NCBI GenBank assembly: GCA_021234155.1
Contig: JAJEKV010000058.1
Span: 3,978,600 to 4,042,599 of the forward strand
Direction: 5' to 3'
Source of the DNA: Isoetes taiwanensis
Lineage: Eukaryota > Streptophyta > Lycopodiopsida > Isoetales > Isoetaceae
DNA length: 64,000 bases
Shown: in pieces, positions 45,677-57,843 of the stretch
Layout: every line of letters starts with the position of its first letter
Position numbering within the stretch: the stretch's first letter is position 1
Program-made: the position numbers and the translations under genes
Notes under the pieces: generated by a model
Database searches by the model: none
What the model was told of the DNA's origin: nothing
Seen by the model: the letters and a program-made list of their open reading frames with translations, nothing else

Positions 45677-47458
45677 AGTATGTTGGCTAGCAGTTCTAGG
45701 TAATGCGACTATAAAGTCCATACTCACGCTTTCCCAACATTCATTTGGTATAGGGAGAGGCTGTAACAATCTCGGAGTTTTCCCATGATCCGCCTTCACC
45801 GCTTGACACACCAAACAGTGACTTACCAAGTCCCTGACTTGATCTTGCAACTCTGGCCAGTAGTAGAACCTCTTTACCAATTCATACGTCTTCCATTCAC
45901 CTCCATGCCCAACTTGTGGAGTGTCATGGTGCTCACATAGAATTGACTCCCTAACGTCCCCACTTGAAGGAACATAAATCCTTTCCTTATAGAAATGCAA
46001 CCCCTCTTGCTCAGTCCACAGCTCCCCGAGCTTGACTATCACCGGATCTTGATGATCCTCAGGATATGCATCCTTGATCCTTTGTATAAGATCACTTGCC
46101 AAAGTTGTTACGGTATTTATATGCTTAACTCTGGATAAAGCATCGGCAACTGGATTATTTTTGCCCGGCGTATGCTCAATGGAAAAATAGAACTCTTGGA
46201 GGAAGTCTAGCCACCTAGCCTGACTCGGGCTAATTTCGGCTTGACTTTGCAAGAACCTCAATGATTTATGGTCGGTATAGACGATAAACTTGCGCGGCTC
46301 TTGACTCGTCCCACTATGCAAGTAGTGCCTCCACGTCTTTAACGCATGTACAATGGCTAGCAACTCTTGCTCATAAGTTGCATAATTTCTTTCCGCAGGA
46401 CTTAGCTTCCGACTTTCATAAGCCACTACATGACCCTGCTGCATTAGTTCTGCTCCTAAGCTTGGCCACAAGCGTCAGTATAAACCTCAAATGCCTGATT
46501 CAAATCTGGCACTTTTAGCACGGGACTGCTCACTAGCAAGTCCTTAATGCGCCGAAATGCCTTTTGCTGCTCTCTCCCCCACACAAAATCGTAATCTTTC
46601 TTCAAAAGATCAGTGAGAGGAGCAACAACTTTAGAAAATTTAGGGACAAATTTACGGTAGTACGTGGCTAACCCCAGGAAACTGCGTAACTCTGAAACGT
46701 TTTCCGGTGGGAGCCATTGCTGCACTACTTGTACTTTGGCGGGATCTGGGGACACACCGTCACTAGACAGGATATGTCCCAAATAGGCCACTCGCTGCTT
46801 AAAGAAATCACATTTTGAAATCTTAGCATAGAGTTTATGTTCCCGCAAAATTCGAAGAACGTGTTCCAAATGAGCGAAATGTTCTTCAACAGTTTGCAAA
46901 TAGATGAGAATATCATCTAAAACGACTTCGATAAACTTGTCCAAATGCTCGGAGAATACTTGATTCATTAATCGCATAAACGTTGGGGCGCATTTGTAAG
47001 CCCAAACGGCATAACCAGAAACTCATAATGTCCTTGATGAGTTCTGAATGCAGTTTTAGGTTCGTCCCCTTCCCGAATCATAATCTGATGATATCCACTG
47101 CGGAGGTCGATCTTGGTAAACCATTTGGCACCCCCAAGATGATCCAGAATATCAGCGACCCGGGGTAAATGATATCTATCCTTTACAGTTGCCTTATTAA
47201 GTGCCCGGTAATCTATGCACATCTGCATAGTACCGTCCTTTTTCTTAACAAGCAAGACGGGACTCGCAAAAGGTGATTTACTTTGTCGCACAAACCTTTG
47301 CTTAACAATTCTCTCACTTGCTTTTTAACCTCTTCAAGTTCTAGAGGACTTAAACGGTAGGGAGCACGTGCCATGGGCTTGACCCCAGGCTCAAGCTCAA
47401 TTTTGTGTGGCGGTCCCTCAGGCAACTCTTCTGAAAAAACATCCTTAAATGTATGCAA
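45677..47458 (-). pseudogene. Gypsy reverse transcriptase, RNase H and integrase N-terminal part
   Basis: In order on the minus strand: RT entry (EPGVKPMARAPYRLSP), [43 protein letters not shown]; RNase H (YTDHKSLRFLQ); the integrase zinc region (ILCEHHDTPQVGHGG, CLVCQAVKADHGK); and the start of the core (ESVSMDFIVALPR), ending at the LINE border. A decayed polyprotein. Confidence 0.88.
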
Positions 47459-47499
47459 AAGATCTTTTAATCTTTGGTCTACCTCAGAGTTTACTCAAA

Positions 47500-47616
47500 T
47501 GTTAACCACCAATGAGTTACACGATTTGACAATCAAATCATCTTTTCTCAAGTACATCTAACCACCAATGAGTTACACGATTTGACAATCAAATCATCTT
47601 TTCTCAAGTACATCAA
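47500..47616. repeat. 57-base tandem duplication within the Gypsy pol region
   Basis: The segment aaccaccaatgagttacacg...ctcaagtacatc occurs twice back to back, at about 47503-47559 and 47560-47614, with no change. This is a recent local duplication. Confidence 0.7.
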
Positions 47617-47642
47617 AGAAAAAACATTTGTATTAAACTTTC

Positions 47643-48716
47643 TTAGCCTGAGTGGCTGACAATGAGCTTACTAGGCTCTACATGCGGTAAACCTTGAACC
47701 CTAACTACTCCATTTGACGGTAAATTGAAAACTAAGGTGTGTGTTGGCCAGAGAATTTGTGGCTCAACTTGCTGTAACCATTTCATGCCTAGAATGACAT
47801 CATATCGCTTTAACTGGGCGATGTCTAGATCTATGGACATAGATGTTACAACCCGGGACTCTTTGTCCAACAACTCCAAACAAACACCCCGTGCTTGCTC
47901 ATGGTGACACTGAGTTTGTGGCTCGGCCTCAGACTCGATCACGTACGGAGCCACCTCGTTCAATTCCAGCCCTAGATCTTGTGCTAGATCTGTAGAAATA
48001 AAGTTATGAGTGCTTCCAGAATCAACCAAAACAACTGCGTTTCTACCATTGATGCTACCTAACAATCTGATAACTTTATCCGCATAAGAGCATGGAGTAG
48101 GGCTTACCATGTCTTCTCGAGCGATAACTGATAATGCCTTTACCTCCGGCTTATCATTTACCTTTACAGTACTGCCAAAACTTTCTTGCGAGGATTTGTA
48201 CATTCTCGGGCAAAGTGTCCGACCACCCCACAACGATAACACCCTTAGACTTATCTATTTTGGCATCATCTTCCTTGGCCTTGCCCCCGGCGGCCTTATC
48301 CTTATCCTTAGAATCATTTTTCTGCTTCTTAGAGGGAGCAGATCCCTGGGAGTTTCCCCCGGCCCTCTTTACCTTCCAATTAGCAAAGTTATGAGCCTTC
48401 TTGGATTCTTCCCTACCCACCAGTTTCCTGGCCATCCCCAAAGTCAACTCAAAGTCAGCAGGTTCAGCTTGCAGCAAATGCGTGCGAATGCTAGCATCCC
48501 GTAGACCATTTATAAAATGATCCACGCGCATCCCTGCAGTAATCTCGGGTAAACGCAAAAAGAGCCCCCTCAGCTCCGTCACATAATCCCACAGAGACCT
48601 TGTCTGAGTGAGCTCCTTCAGCTGTATGAGCGCATGTCGCCAGTCATAATGAGGTGCATACTCCTGTCGGAATAAATGACAAAATTCCTCCAATGAAACG
48701 GACCTAGCCCCTTGGC
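47643..48716 (-). pseudogene. Gypsy Gag C-terminal part and protease
   Basis: Gag motif SLEEFCHLFRQEYAPHYDW with a Lys/Ser-rich tail (48716-48154), then a retropepsin-like domain VVLVDSGSTHNFI and VILGMKWLQQ (48242-47643). The N-terminal half of Gag lies beyond the 5.9-kb insertion. Confidence 0.82.
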
Positions 48717-49061
48717 CTAGGCCCTTGCACCGACGCGTTTAACCTCTAAGTAAACATCCAAGATACTCGTATACTTGCTCAATAAAGTATAGTCCCATTG
48801 ATCAGATAATTACATACAAGACCAAGCTCATCTGAGTTTGGCATGCTAACAACTCTTACTAGCTCAACAAGTCCTCCTTATAAGTCATAGAGGATGACTC
48901 TGGAAAACGCTCCTGCTGTCGCATCCTCATCCCTAGACTCTCCATCTGAATACTGCATTCTCAGCTCAGGACGTACCATCTTAAACATATACAAACAACA
49001 CAAGGGGGTTAGTCCACAATGACTAAGTGGGGAGGAAACATTTTGGGAGCATCCACAACAT

Positions 49062-49142
49062 CAACCACAAAGCAATCTAGCGTATAACATCATCCACAAA
49101 GTAATCTAGCATATAACATCATCCACAAAGTAATCTAGCATA
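49062..49142. repeat. 30-base unit, three copies
   Basis: Unit ccacaaagtaatctagcata followed by taacatcat, head to tail, with one or two changes in the first copy. Confidence 0.7.
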
Positions 49143-49314
49143 CCCATCAAAGATAAGAACAACAACAATTTTACCTGCTCCATTACGCCCCTGCATTAGT
49201 TAGAACTCAGGCTACAAGCATGTTTACGTTCTCATCAATTGTATGTATGTATGCACATATGCCAATCCTTGGGTTGCGACCCCAAAGAGACCACTCTCTC
49301 CATCTGTACATACG

Positions 49315-49475
49315 GGGTTTAACTCATCCGTCAGGCCATCTGGCTCGGATGCGGAGTTACACGGCCACCGCACCCCTCCGAAGGTGGGCCGTAAATGCAA
49401 CATGCCATCTGTCTAGCCATCTTGAATGGATGCGGAGTCTCACGGCCATTCCACCCCTCCGAAGATGGTCCGTTT
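49315..49475. repeat. About 80-base imperfect tandem duplication
   Basis: Two copies share a ggatgcggagt block, a cacggcca block and a cacccctccgaag block, ending in ggtccg or gggccg. Confidence 0.6.
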
Positions 49476-50315
49476 GCAATGCAAGATGCAACATCATCCA
49501 TCATGACTTTACAAGATAGAATATCACCAATAACCTTACAGGTTGATCCAATACGAGATATCATAGAATCCTCATGCATCTTACTTCCAAGAACAACCAC
49601 AAAACAATGCAATACAATAGAATGAGGTTCATACCAAGATATTTCATAACCCAGTGACAACATCTCATCGCCACATCTCAAAGCAAGAACATGACTTCCT
49701 TAACATATAAGCAACCATAACTTCCAGGTAATACCATAATTACACTAATGTCCTAGAGACAATTCACATATTCTACTTCATCCTGAGGTCTAAACTCATG
49801 AGATGGACTACCACTCAGAATCTCTACTAGATATGCCATAGCATATTCCTAGCAAACATAATGCAACGCTCATACTCCATCCATCTAGCATCATAAAATC
49901 CACCCATTACTCTATCAAAAGTACTGGCGATATATCCTTCTATGTTACGGTATCAATCTGGCCCCTATTCACAAAGGTTGCATGGAATATCCCACATACA
50001 AGATTATAGCTCTACCAAGGAAACTCTAGGGTCCCAAATTATAATCACAATACTTAAAAGGTTCGTAGGATTAGCAATCCTCAACTCAAATAATGACCAT
50101 CTAGGCTAGCAGCAATGCACCTAGGGACACATAACGCAACGGCTATCACAACGTTCCAAGATATAACAACGTAGCTGGGCGACCATCTAACTATAACCTA
50201 AAGCAAGTTCGATAGTTAGAATAGAGACCCTAGGATAGTAATACAAACTAGATTCAATAACTTAGAACCTATCAATAATTATTCACGTAAGATTCCCATT
50301 ACTATGCCTAATAAG

Positions 50316-50394
50316 TCCTGCAAGACTACAACTCTAAAGAATGGACCCTATTGTTCTGCAAGACTACAACTCTAAAGAATGGACCCTATTGTTC
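50316..50394. repeat. 39-base exact tandem duplication
   Basis: The segment ctgcaagactacaactctaa and the following 19 bases (to ttgtt) occur twice in a row without change. Confidence 0.8.
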
Positions 50395-50430
50395 CATTAA
50401 TGCATGGTCAATATTCTAAAACATACACAA

Positions 50431-50872
50431 ACCATAACACAAACCATTGCATTTATTTAACACATTTAAATTAAAATCCCCCTTAAACCCCCTTTGGTTT
50501 GGGTGCATATTCACACGGGGGGTTACGTAGGGCAGCGAGAGCCCCAAAAATATATTTACAATACATATACAAAATTAACACCATTAAGTACGTTCTCTCA
50601 AACCTTATAGTATTTTGCAAACCTTAATATATAGTATACAAAAACTTGTACATGCATACCCCACAAATGAGGATCGCTATGTACGGTCCATACCCCACAA
50701 ATGAGGATCGCTATGTACGGTCCAGATTTTAGAATAAAGGGGTTATATGCCCATCCGACAGCTCTCGTTGCCCAGAGTAACCCCCCGTGTGAATATGCAC
50801 CCAAACCAAAGGGGGTTTAAGGGGGATTTTAATTTAAATGTGTTAAATAAATGCAATGGTTTGTGTTATGGT
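50431..50872. repeat. 112-base inverted repeat around a 218-base spacer
   Basis: Arms 50431-50542 and 50761-50872 are inverted copies, perfect for about the outer 96 bases (accataacacaaaccattgc ... ggggggttac) with a few mismatches towards the loop. The loop contains a 34-base tandem duplication (50657-50723, core ccccacaaatgaggatcgct). It resembles a foldback element or MITE; no coding. Confidence 0.8.
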
Positions 50873-51643
50873 AGTTGTATGTTGATTGTTGAGCCCTTCG
50901 GGCCCTAACTAAAACAAACATAGGTAAACTTTATGGGCCAGTTAGCCTGTTTATGTAAGTGCCAAGAAATATAGACTATGTTTATGTAAGTACATAAGTG
51001 CCAAAAAATAAACAACTGTAAGAATATGGTGATTTGCTATGCAGAATCTGACCATTAAATAGTAAGAACAAAGAACAAAGGATATGTAGAAAATGCATGG
51101 ATATAAATATCTTATTTCAGCACCACAATCTCATAGAGGCATTTGCACCATTAAATATTGAGAACAAAGAACATGTAGCAAATGAATGTATATGATATGA
51201 TACATAAAAATATTGAACTTGGCAGCAACTGCCCAATGAATTTCAAATATCTCATTTCATCAAATATCTTATTTCAACATGAGAAGTATCATGTATTCTG
51301 GATGTGAAGGTTAGTCATTACATAAATAGTTAAATAGATCCACCTTTCATCTGGGGCATTAGAGAGGCTATAATGCTTTGGGCTTATGAAGCCTTTATCT
51401 CAAATGCATTACCCTGCATTTCATGAAATCTCTGCGTCTGAAACAACTTTATTTTCTTTAAAAGCATCTTCTAGCATTTTGCATATATATTACTATATAT
51501 TACAAAAAGGCAAGCAATTCAAGCCGTCCAAAGGACATTGTTTCAACTAGAAGTAGAAGAAAGGAAGTGGAAAATCCGTTATTCTGCTACCTTGCAGTGT
51601 CTACAGTATTAGTATAAACAAAATTTAAAATGTGAAATTTAAT

Positions 51644-52066
51644 TTAAAAGTACAAACTATAAGAATGCATATTACAATCATACGTATACCTAGCAGATAG
51701 GCTTTTTTCTAGTAAAAAAAGCACCAAGAACTGAATAAACATTTGTTTGAATACCACATACTGCTTCTTAAGAGGTAAATTCCAGAAGTTAAGCTTTAAG
51801 AGGACTTGCAATTCCCTTGCGCGAGTATAATCTGCAGCCAGAACATAACTGAGGCATATTTTAACAAACGAAATTAGTATAAGAAAATAATGTCCACAGA
51901 GAACAACTAGAACAATAAAAGTAGGATCTATTATTATTGTAGAAAGCAGCATTGCATGCGTAGCCATTGGGAGACACCGTTGTTTGGGGGCAGGAGATAC
52001 CAGAGCTCTAGCAGGACACTTTGCAGCCTTAGCAGTCGCAACCTTAGCAGAAGAAACTCTAGGCAT
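51644..52066 (-). CDS. ORF of unknown nature next to the PPR fragment
   Basis: 140 codons starting MPRVSSAKVATAKAAK. A basic Ala-rich start is followed by a hydrophobic segment (IIIDPTFIVLVVLCGHYFLILISFV) and a Leu-rich end. Not recognised. An open frame is the only support and it may be chance. Confidence 0.15.
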   Translation of the reverse strand: MPRVSSAKVATAKAAKCPARALVSPAPKQRCLPMATHAMLLSTIIIDPTFIVLVVLCGHYFLILISFVKICLSYVLAADYTRARELQVLLKLNFWNLPLKKQYVVFKQMFIQFLVLFLLEKSLSARYTYDCNMHSYSLYF

Positions 52067-52189
52067 AATATAAAGAATGAAGCGAAACTATAAAGATAGA
52101 AACTTGGAGATGAAATGGAAGAAAACCTGGGATGAACAGTCTTGCTCTAGCATTCTGCTGCAAATAAAGGCCACCGCACGTTTCTTTCG

Positions 52190-52918
52190 TCAAAGTTGAA
52201 GCAGCATGTCCCCACATTTACCATACATGTTGATAAGGGCTGTCCCAATAAGCACGTTTGATTCACATCCAGCACTTTTAATTTCATCATGCAGCTGCTT
52301 GCCGAGTTCTTTCATTGCCAGAATGGCACAAGAATCGAGCACGCTAACGAAACTAGGAAGCTTCGGTTCCCATGAGTCATGCTTCATGCCTTGAAAGAGC
52401 TCAAGAGCCTTTATGGGACATCCATTCTGTGCGTAAGCTGCAATCGTGGCATTCCAAGTGACTAGATTCAATTCCTCCATCCTTTCAAACACAATAAAGG
52501 CAGAATTTTCATCCTTACACTTCCCATACATAGACATAACTGCATTGTTTACCACCAGACTTGGATCATCAAGAACATGGGAATGCATGTGCTTACCTCG
52601 TGCTAAGGAAGCCAATTCTGCAGATGCATTAAGCACAGAGACAAGAGTGAAAGAATTTGGCTTCATGCCCTGCACCTGCATTTGTTTAAAGATGTTTAGT
52701 GCTTCTTGACCATGCTCTGCCTGGGAACATCCTGATATCATAGCAGTCCAAGAGATTACATCCTTTTCATGAATTCTCTCAAACACCAGCCTAGCTATGC
52801 CAAAACTTCCTCTCGAACAATACATGTTTACAAGAGCAGTAGCCACAATAACATCTGCCTCAAAATCATTAGCTAAAATACAAGCATGTATCTTCTTACC
52901 ATATGGTAAATTTTGCAA
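52190..52918 (-). pseudogene. PPR protein fragment (PLS type)
   Basis: 242 open codons hold about six to seven pentatricopeptide repeats (DVIVATALVNMYCSRG, KDVISWTAMISGCSQ, PNSFTLVSVLNASAEL, NLVTWNATIAAYAQNG, SNVLIGTALINMYGKCGD). PLS-type PPR proteins act in chloroplast or mitochondrial RNA processing and editing. Here the targeting peptide, the upstream repeats and the C-terminal E/DYW region are missing. A stop lies just upstream of the GSIVPLQNLPYGKK run, and the frame is lost right after YGKCGD. It is a decayed fragment carried in the 5.9-kb insertion. Confidence 0.85.
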
Positions 52919-54618
52919 CGGGACAATCGATCCCTAGGAAATAATCTGCTTAATCCTGGTTGGCAGACTTGAACTCTGTTTCAATCCAAAAGCTGTACCA
53001 AATTCCATCCGATGCTGGAAAATTTACAGACAGACTACAGTGGTAAAAAAAAGCAACGCAGAGAATTTAGAAAAAAGAAAAAAAAAGAGAGAGCTCTACG
53101 ACCTAGGCTACTAGTTTCATGTTCTGGAAGAACAAACCTTGTGCTGGTCTGGGAAAAAGAAAAATGGTGTAGAAACAGCGCCGGAGTGACTGGTCAGTGC
53201 TCTAGATGGCACATGCGGCAGATTTTATTTGTGGGTTCCCGGTCCTTTTTAAATAAACAGAGAGAGTAGTTCCATGTGGGGCAAGGTTTGCCAGGCCAAG
53301 GCACAAAAAGGACCCACAAAACGCTTTCTTAAATGACAAAGTACTCCGTCTTCTCTCTGCTCCGACAACCAGAAGACCACGACCTGAAGGCCTCCAATCC
53401 AATCCAATCCATAGACCAGACCCTAATCTACACAACCCTAAAAATAATGGGAGGATATTCACAACCAGCACAAAAAAGCCCCCACCACACGATTTGCCCC
53501 TTTTTCTAAAATCAATGCTAACAAAAGGTTGCACTCTAGAAATACTCTTTAGTACACCTGGATGAATACGGCCACCAAATCATATGAAAACCTTAGAGAA
53601 AACAGTACAAAAACATAAAAAAAAACCCCTGTTATAATGCTACATATTGGTATGGTCTAAACCTTAGGATAACAACTAATATAAACAGATGATTTACCAG
53701 ACCCTTATATCCCTAAGTTCAAAAAGGAGTACTTGTGCAAAACATATGCTAGATTCAAACCTAGGTCTATAGCCTGAAAGGCTCAACTGCTAACCAACTA
53801 ACATACAAGGCTTTCCATGAACTTAAGGGGCAAAATAATTATAAAGAACGAGACTTGGGAACCAAAAAGACATATTAGAGGCTCTCTTTTGCACAGAGGT
53901 ACTGCCAGATTGGCAAACAAGATCAAAACTGGCTGGAATGGAGGCAGAACAGGCCAGAATTCATAAGAAAGACTTTGGATGTGACATAGAACCAAATTGA
54001 AGATCTATTCTAGCTGAAATTGGGTTCGCCATAGCTGTCGGTTCTACTGCAAGCACCACCAAGCAATACAACAAACAAATCACTCATCAAATCCCAAGCA
54101 CGCATCAGATCCCCACCTCAGATTCTCTGATTGATTCCGCTTCCTATTGGTGGAGTGCGCCTTCCCTGCTTCTATTTCCTCGTCGCCTTCCCATCTGCAA
54201 ACTCCTTCCAGTTTCTGCTACTGTTCTACAATTCGGCCAGCCTCTCCTTCTCTAGAGAATAGATAGAGGAGAACAATAAACAAGATCCTTCACCAAACCA
54301 AGACCCCCTCTCCTTTGTTGACATCCAATATATATATATACAATGAGTAAATCTCAATGCATATGCATACTAGACAAGTGTTGTGCATACAATCACATGC
54401 ATGCATGCACATATGCATGTACATGCATGCAATCTAATGCATGCTTATCATATTTTACAAGTCCAATACGCATTAATCTAACACCTTCTGCTTATATAAC
54501 CTTTGCTAATGTATTTCTATAGTTTTAAATGCCACTACTAGCATAACCCATGGACACATATCAACAAGGTCGTTAGATGATCTACACATCTTATACTGAG
54601 ACAAAGTAAGCCACTAGG

Positions 54619-55480
54619 TTCGTTACATCCAAAAATGCAGTGACCGACCATTCTCGGTGTGAATGTCCCAACATCGACCCCGGTCCCTTACGCTTCAGGG
54701 TGGCATACATAAGTCGGGCATTATCGCCCTTCTTCGTGGCTGCAAAATATAACTGCATTTGATTGAACCACCGCATAGCCTGCTTAGCCGTTACATCCTT
54801 GCCATAGAAATCTGGCACTTTTACGCGTTTTAGAGATTTAACCTCTTCCTCAGAAACTTCCTCCAGGGACTCTTCTGGCTGAGCAATACCTTCTATGACA
54901 TTGCGAGCTCTTTGGTTCCTCGGCCAACCTCGTGTTTACTCCCGATGGTGCACTAGGTCCCAGTCGTGCAACCTCGTGAGGAACACTACGATTTGCCACT
55001 GGAGCAGTTGGAGCTGCCCCAGCCACCTGTAGAAACTTCTCTACTACATTACTTAAATGAAGTTCCCGGGCTTTGCCTTTAGCAGCCCACTTCTGCAAGT
55101 TTTCTTGCATCAACCCTAGGTATCCCTGAACTTGGCTTGTTCAGCCCTTATCTCATTCAGTTCCCTAGTTAGACGGTTGATATGACCTACACTTTCGTCA
55201 GGTAGATTCACACCTACCGGACCCTCCTCAGTACTTGCTCCCAGAGCGTTCTCGGCATTCACATTATCAGCATTAGCTGCACTTGCAGCATTAACATGAT
55301 CAGCACCTTCAGGAATAGCTGCTTCAGTTCTGGGGGTGCTCCCCCATCCAACTCGAACTCGGGCAATTCATCGTCTAAATGAATGTCCTCGAGGGCGGGT
55401 ATTATGCCCTCTTCAGGCGGATGCACTTCAGGCAATCCGTCAATAGGTCCAGCTGGCATATTAGGCACATGTTCAGCCAT
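54619..55480 (-). pseudogene. Gypsy Gag N-terminal part
   Basis: Starts MAEHVPNMPAGPIDG just inside the primer binding site. Contains an acidic stretch (EDIHLDDELPEFELDGG) and the retrotransposon Gag start (VPDFYGKDVTAKQAMRWFNQ, SHREWSVTAF), ending at the 5.9-kb insertion. Decayed. Confidence 0.8.
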
Positions 55481-55496
55481 TGAGCTCTGATACCAC

Positions 55497-56091
55497 TGTT
55501 ACAGCACAAAATTTTCACAGTGACAATCTCTGCCCGCGTGTGCCACGCCGATTAGTACCGCTCATACCTTGGATCCCAGATCCCCCACCTAACCGCAACG
55601 GCTTGCTACTTATGCAGAGCTTGCACAATGCCAGGGCCGGTTCCTTCCAAGGAATCCTCCACGAATGGTATCCAGCGGCTTCCAAGTCAATCCATCCACA
55701 GGCAGCAACAATGCGCTTGGGCTCTAACCCGACCTCAAAGTACCAAATCGACCCTATGGGTCAAGCCTTCAATCACCACAGACCAGCGATAGCTAAATTG
55801 ACCCTTAATTTCTCAAGACCCGATTTCCTCCCTTGCTTGAATTCTTGTTGCAGGTTTTATAATCCCTCATCTAGAGTTAACTGGCAGTCTCAGGTGCCCA
55901 AAACCGGCCAGCTCATGCTTTCGTTCAATCTAATTCCATGCTTTACAGCTCATGTAGAGATCTGGCAGCCCGAATCTTCCACGATTTCGTCTTCTCTGAT
56001 ATATATCCGGTTTATAAGACCCACCCAACCGTTTGCTGCCACGTGTACCTTTAATGGTGCATTAAAAACCATAGCTAACTTTGCATTCTTA
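55497..56091 (-). repeat. Gypsy 5' LTR, outer half 1
   Basis: First 595 bases of the split LTR, up to the point ...ttgcattctta. Matches 36657-37251 in length exactly. Confidence 0.9.
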
Positions 56092-56274
56092 TCACTACCT
56101 ATGTAAAGCAGTGTAATTTGTTCCCATTAAAATTTCATTTCTAATATTCCTGGGCTGAGACGAGCCCACAGGTAGGCCACGTCTATTTATTTAGGTCTTT
56201 CTAAAATAAGAGCAGAAAAAATTGTTGCTGCCACACGTGTCCTTTTCTTCTGGTCGAAGAAACCATTATGGGCT

Positions 56275-56516
56275 ATGGCTGGACCCAAGGCACCTCTGTT
56301 CACCCCTGTTCTGCCATCGCCTGTTCTGATGCAAGCAATGATCCGGCAGGCTATTGCTTGGAGCTATGGAGGCAAGGGCCGCCATATGTTCTTGAATGCA
56401 TGCATATTTAAGAGTCCACATCTTCTACAACTGTTTCTACTCTCAAATCGGGCTGCTTCGGATTGCTTATGGCAAGAGGCTTCTAAACAGAAGATTCGTC
56501 TTATTTCAGTAAGCTC
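56275..56516 (+). pseudogene. Exon-like ORF in the Helitron-like insert
   Basis: An open frame MAGPKAPLFTPVLPSP to KQKIRLIS ends at a good donor (TCA then GTAAGC). Not recognised. It may be an early exon of the gene whose later exons lie at 57544 and 57730, but phases require another exon between. Confidence 0.3.
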
Positions 56517-57543
56517 TCTGATTTTTTGTCTTCAATAGTAGATTAAACTACGTGCATCCTCAATGTTATTTCTGAAATCATAAGCTGAAGAAGCTAGGTT
56601 GTTTGCAGAACTATGGCAGGGCAGAAGTATGGCAAGGGCAGAACTATGGCAGGGCATCACGGTTTCCTGGAAAGCTGGACGAAGTACTCTCTTCCGGAAT
56701 AATGGTCGGACTTGTTGAATCCCTCCTCTGCTCTGTTTGAATCTGCTCTTCTACTCTTCTACTACCCGGAATGCCCAATGAAATCCGCTGCTCCTCTTCT
56801 GGCCAGAATGATCTGATCCCAATGCCACGAATGCTCACGGTGGAGGTTTTTGCTCCCTTAGATCTTGCCCTAGTCGGCTGCTTCCATTATTTTTTGCAAT
56901 ATCATGTTCGAAGTTAGTCAGCTTTCAACATATAGCACCCTTCTAGATTGATAAATTGGCGAGTTTCTTTGTACTAGTTTGACAACAAATGAGAATCAAG
57001 TATTTGAGAAGAGAAATTTATGGGCCGGATGCTTAGGTTCTCCATTAGACAAGTCTCTTTCTTTTGACGACTCCTGCCAGTTTTTTCGTGCTATTCATGG
57101 TTCCATGTTGTCGCAATGAGTACAAGAAGGGAATGGCAAGCGAGCTTTTCAGGATTAAAGCGCCTCTTGGCGTCCATATTCATAAAAGGTTATTTTTTAA
57201 GTTTATCAGAGAACTAGACTGGCAAGGGAGCTTTTCATTATGCCATCTATGTCCAAAAGCCCCTACTAGCAAAGTACACCAGAGATGAATTTTTTCTATG
57301 ATGTTCATACTTAGAGAAGGTCAGCTTTCAAGTTTGATGCATTGAGGTTGTTATATTAGAGGGCATGTAAATTGCCTTTGAAGTCTCTGAAAATATTGTT
57401 AGTAAAATATTTGTAAACAAAACAATTGTGGTACAGGAAAACTGTGAAAAGAATATTATCTGCACAATTCTCTCATGGTGAGTCTTGAATATTTTAGTAA
57501 AGCGCCCTCATTTCCAACTTAACATGTTTCTCTATATTTGCAG

Positions 57544-57843
57544 AATTCTGGTACCAGGATCCAAAGCTTTACCATTTCAGCATGTTTCATGCTTCACACC
57601 ATCTAGAACCTGTTGCAGTTAACTCGATTGAGGTATGTTTTTGTGGTAGATGCCATTCCTCACAATGCTTAGTTATACTACATTCTCCTCCATTTTAAGT
57701 CGAATCTCCCCATGACAATCTTTTTCTAGGTGGAAAATGAAATAAAATCTGTGCAATGGGTGGCAAAACAGTGTTGTCCTCTAAAGATTAAGATTGAAAG
57801 GGTAGTGCTAACATCCTCAGGAGTTCTGGTTGGTTGCTGGCAG
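57544..57843 (+). pseudogene. Two exons of a conserved plant protein, possibly 2H-phosphoesterase-like
   Basis: Exon 57544-57632 encodes FWYQDPKLYHFSMFHASHH and on to VNSIE; exon 57730-57843 encodes VENEIKSVQWVAKQC to LTSSGVLVGCWQ. Both have GT-AG borders and join in phase. The YHFSMF segment fits the H-x-S/T motif of 2H phosphoesterases (RNA ligase/cyclic phosphodiesterase fold), but the second such motif is not found, so the family is a suggestion only. Incomplete at both ends. Confidence 0.4.

Larger units (their letters stand above)
48722..54613. mobile_element. 5.9-kb unclassified insertion in the Gypsy gag
   Basis: The Gypsy gag frame (VTNL, then GQGARSVSLEEF) is interrupted exactly here, with a 5-base direct repeat ctagg on both sides (48717-48721 and 54614-54618). 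Ends: cccttgcacc... and ...aagtaagcca; no TG/CA LTR ends or terminal inverted repeats are visible. Inside are several short tandem repeats, a 112-base inverted repeat, a PPR fragment and much AT-rich DNA, but no transposase or polymerase that I can recognise. It is a non-autonomous element or a filler fragment. Confidence 0.6.

Noticed and set aside
54340-54440. catgcatgcatgc palindromic run as a regulatory site
   Set aside because: Simple-sequence alternation in AT-rich non-coding DNA with no gene start nearby.
56093-56103. cactacctatg at the left end of the 4.1-kb insert, as a CACTA terminus
   Set aside because: No matching tagtg end exists at 60201 and there is no 3-base target duplication; the LTR halves show zero duplicated bases.
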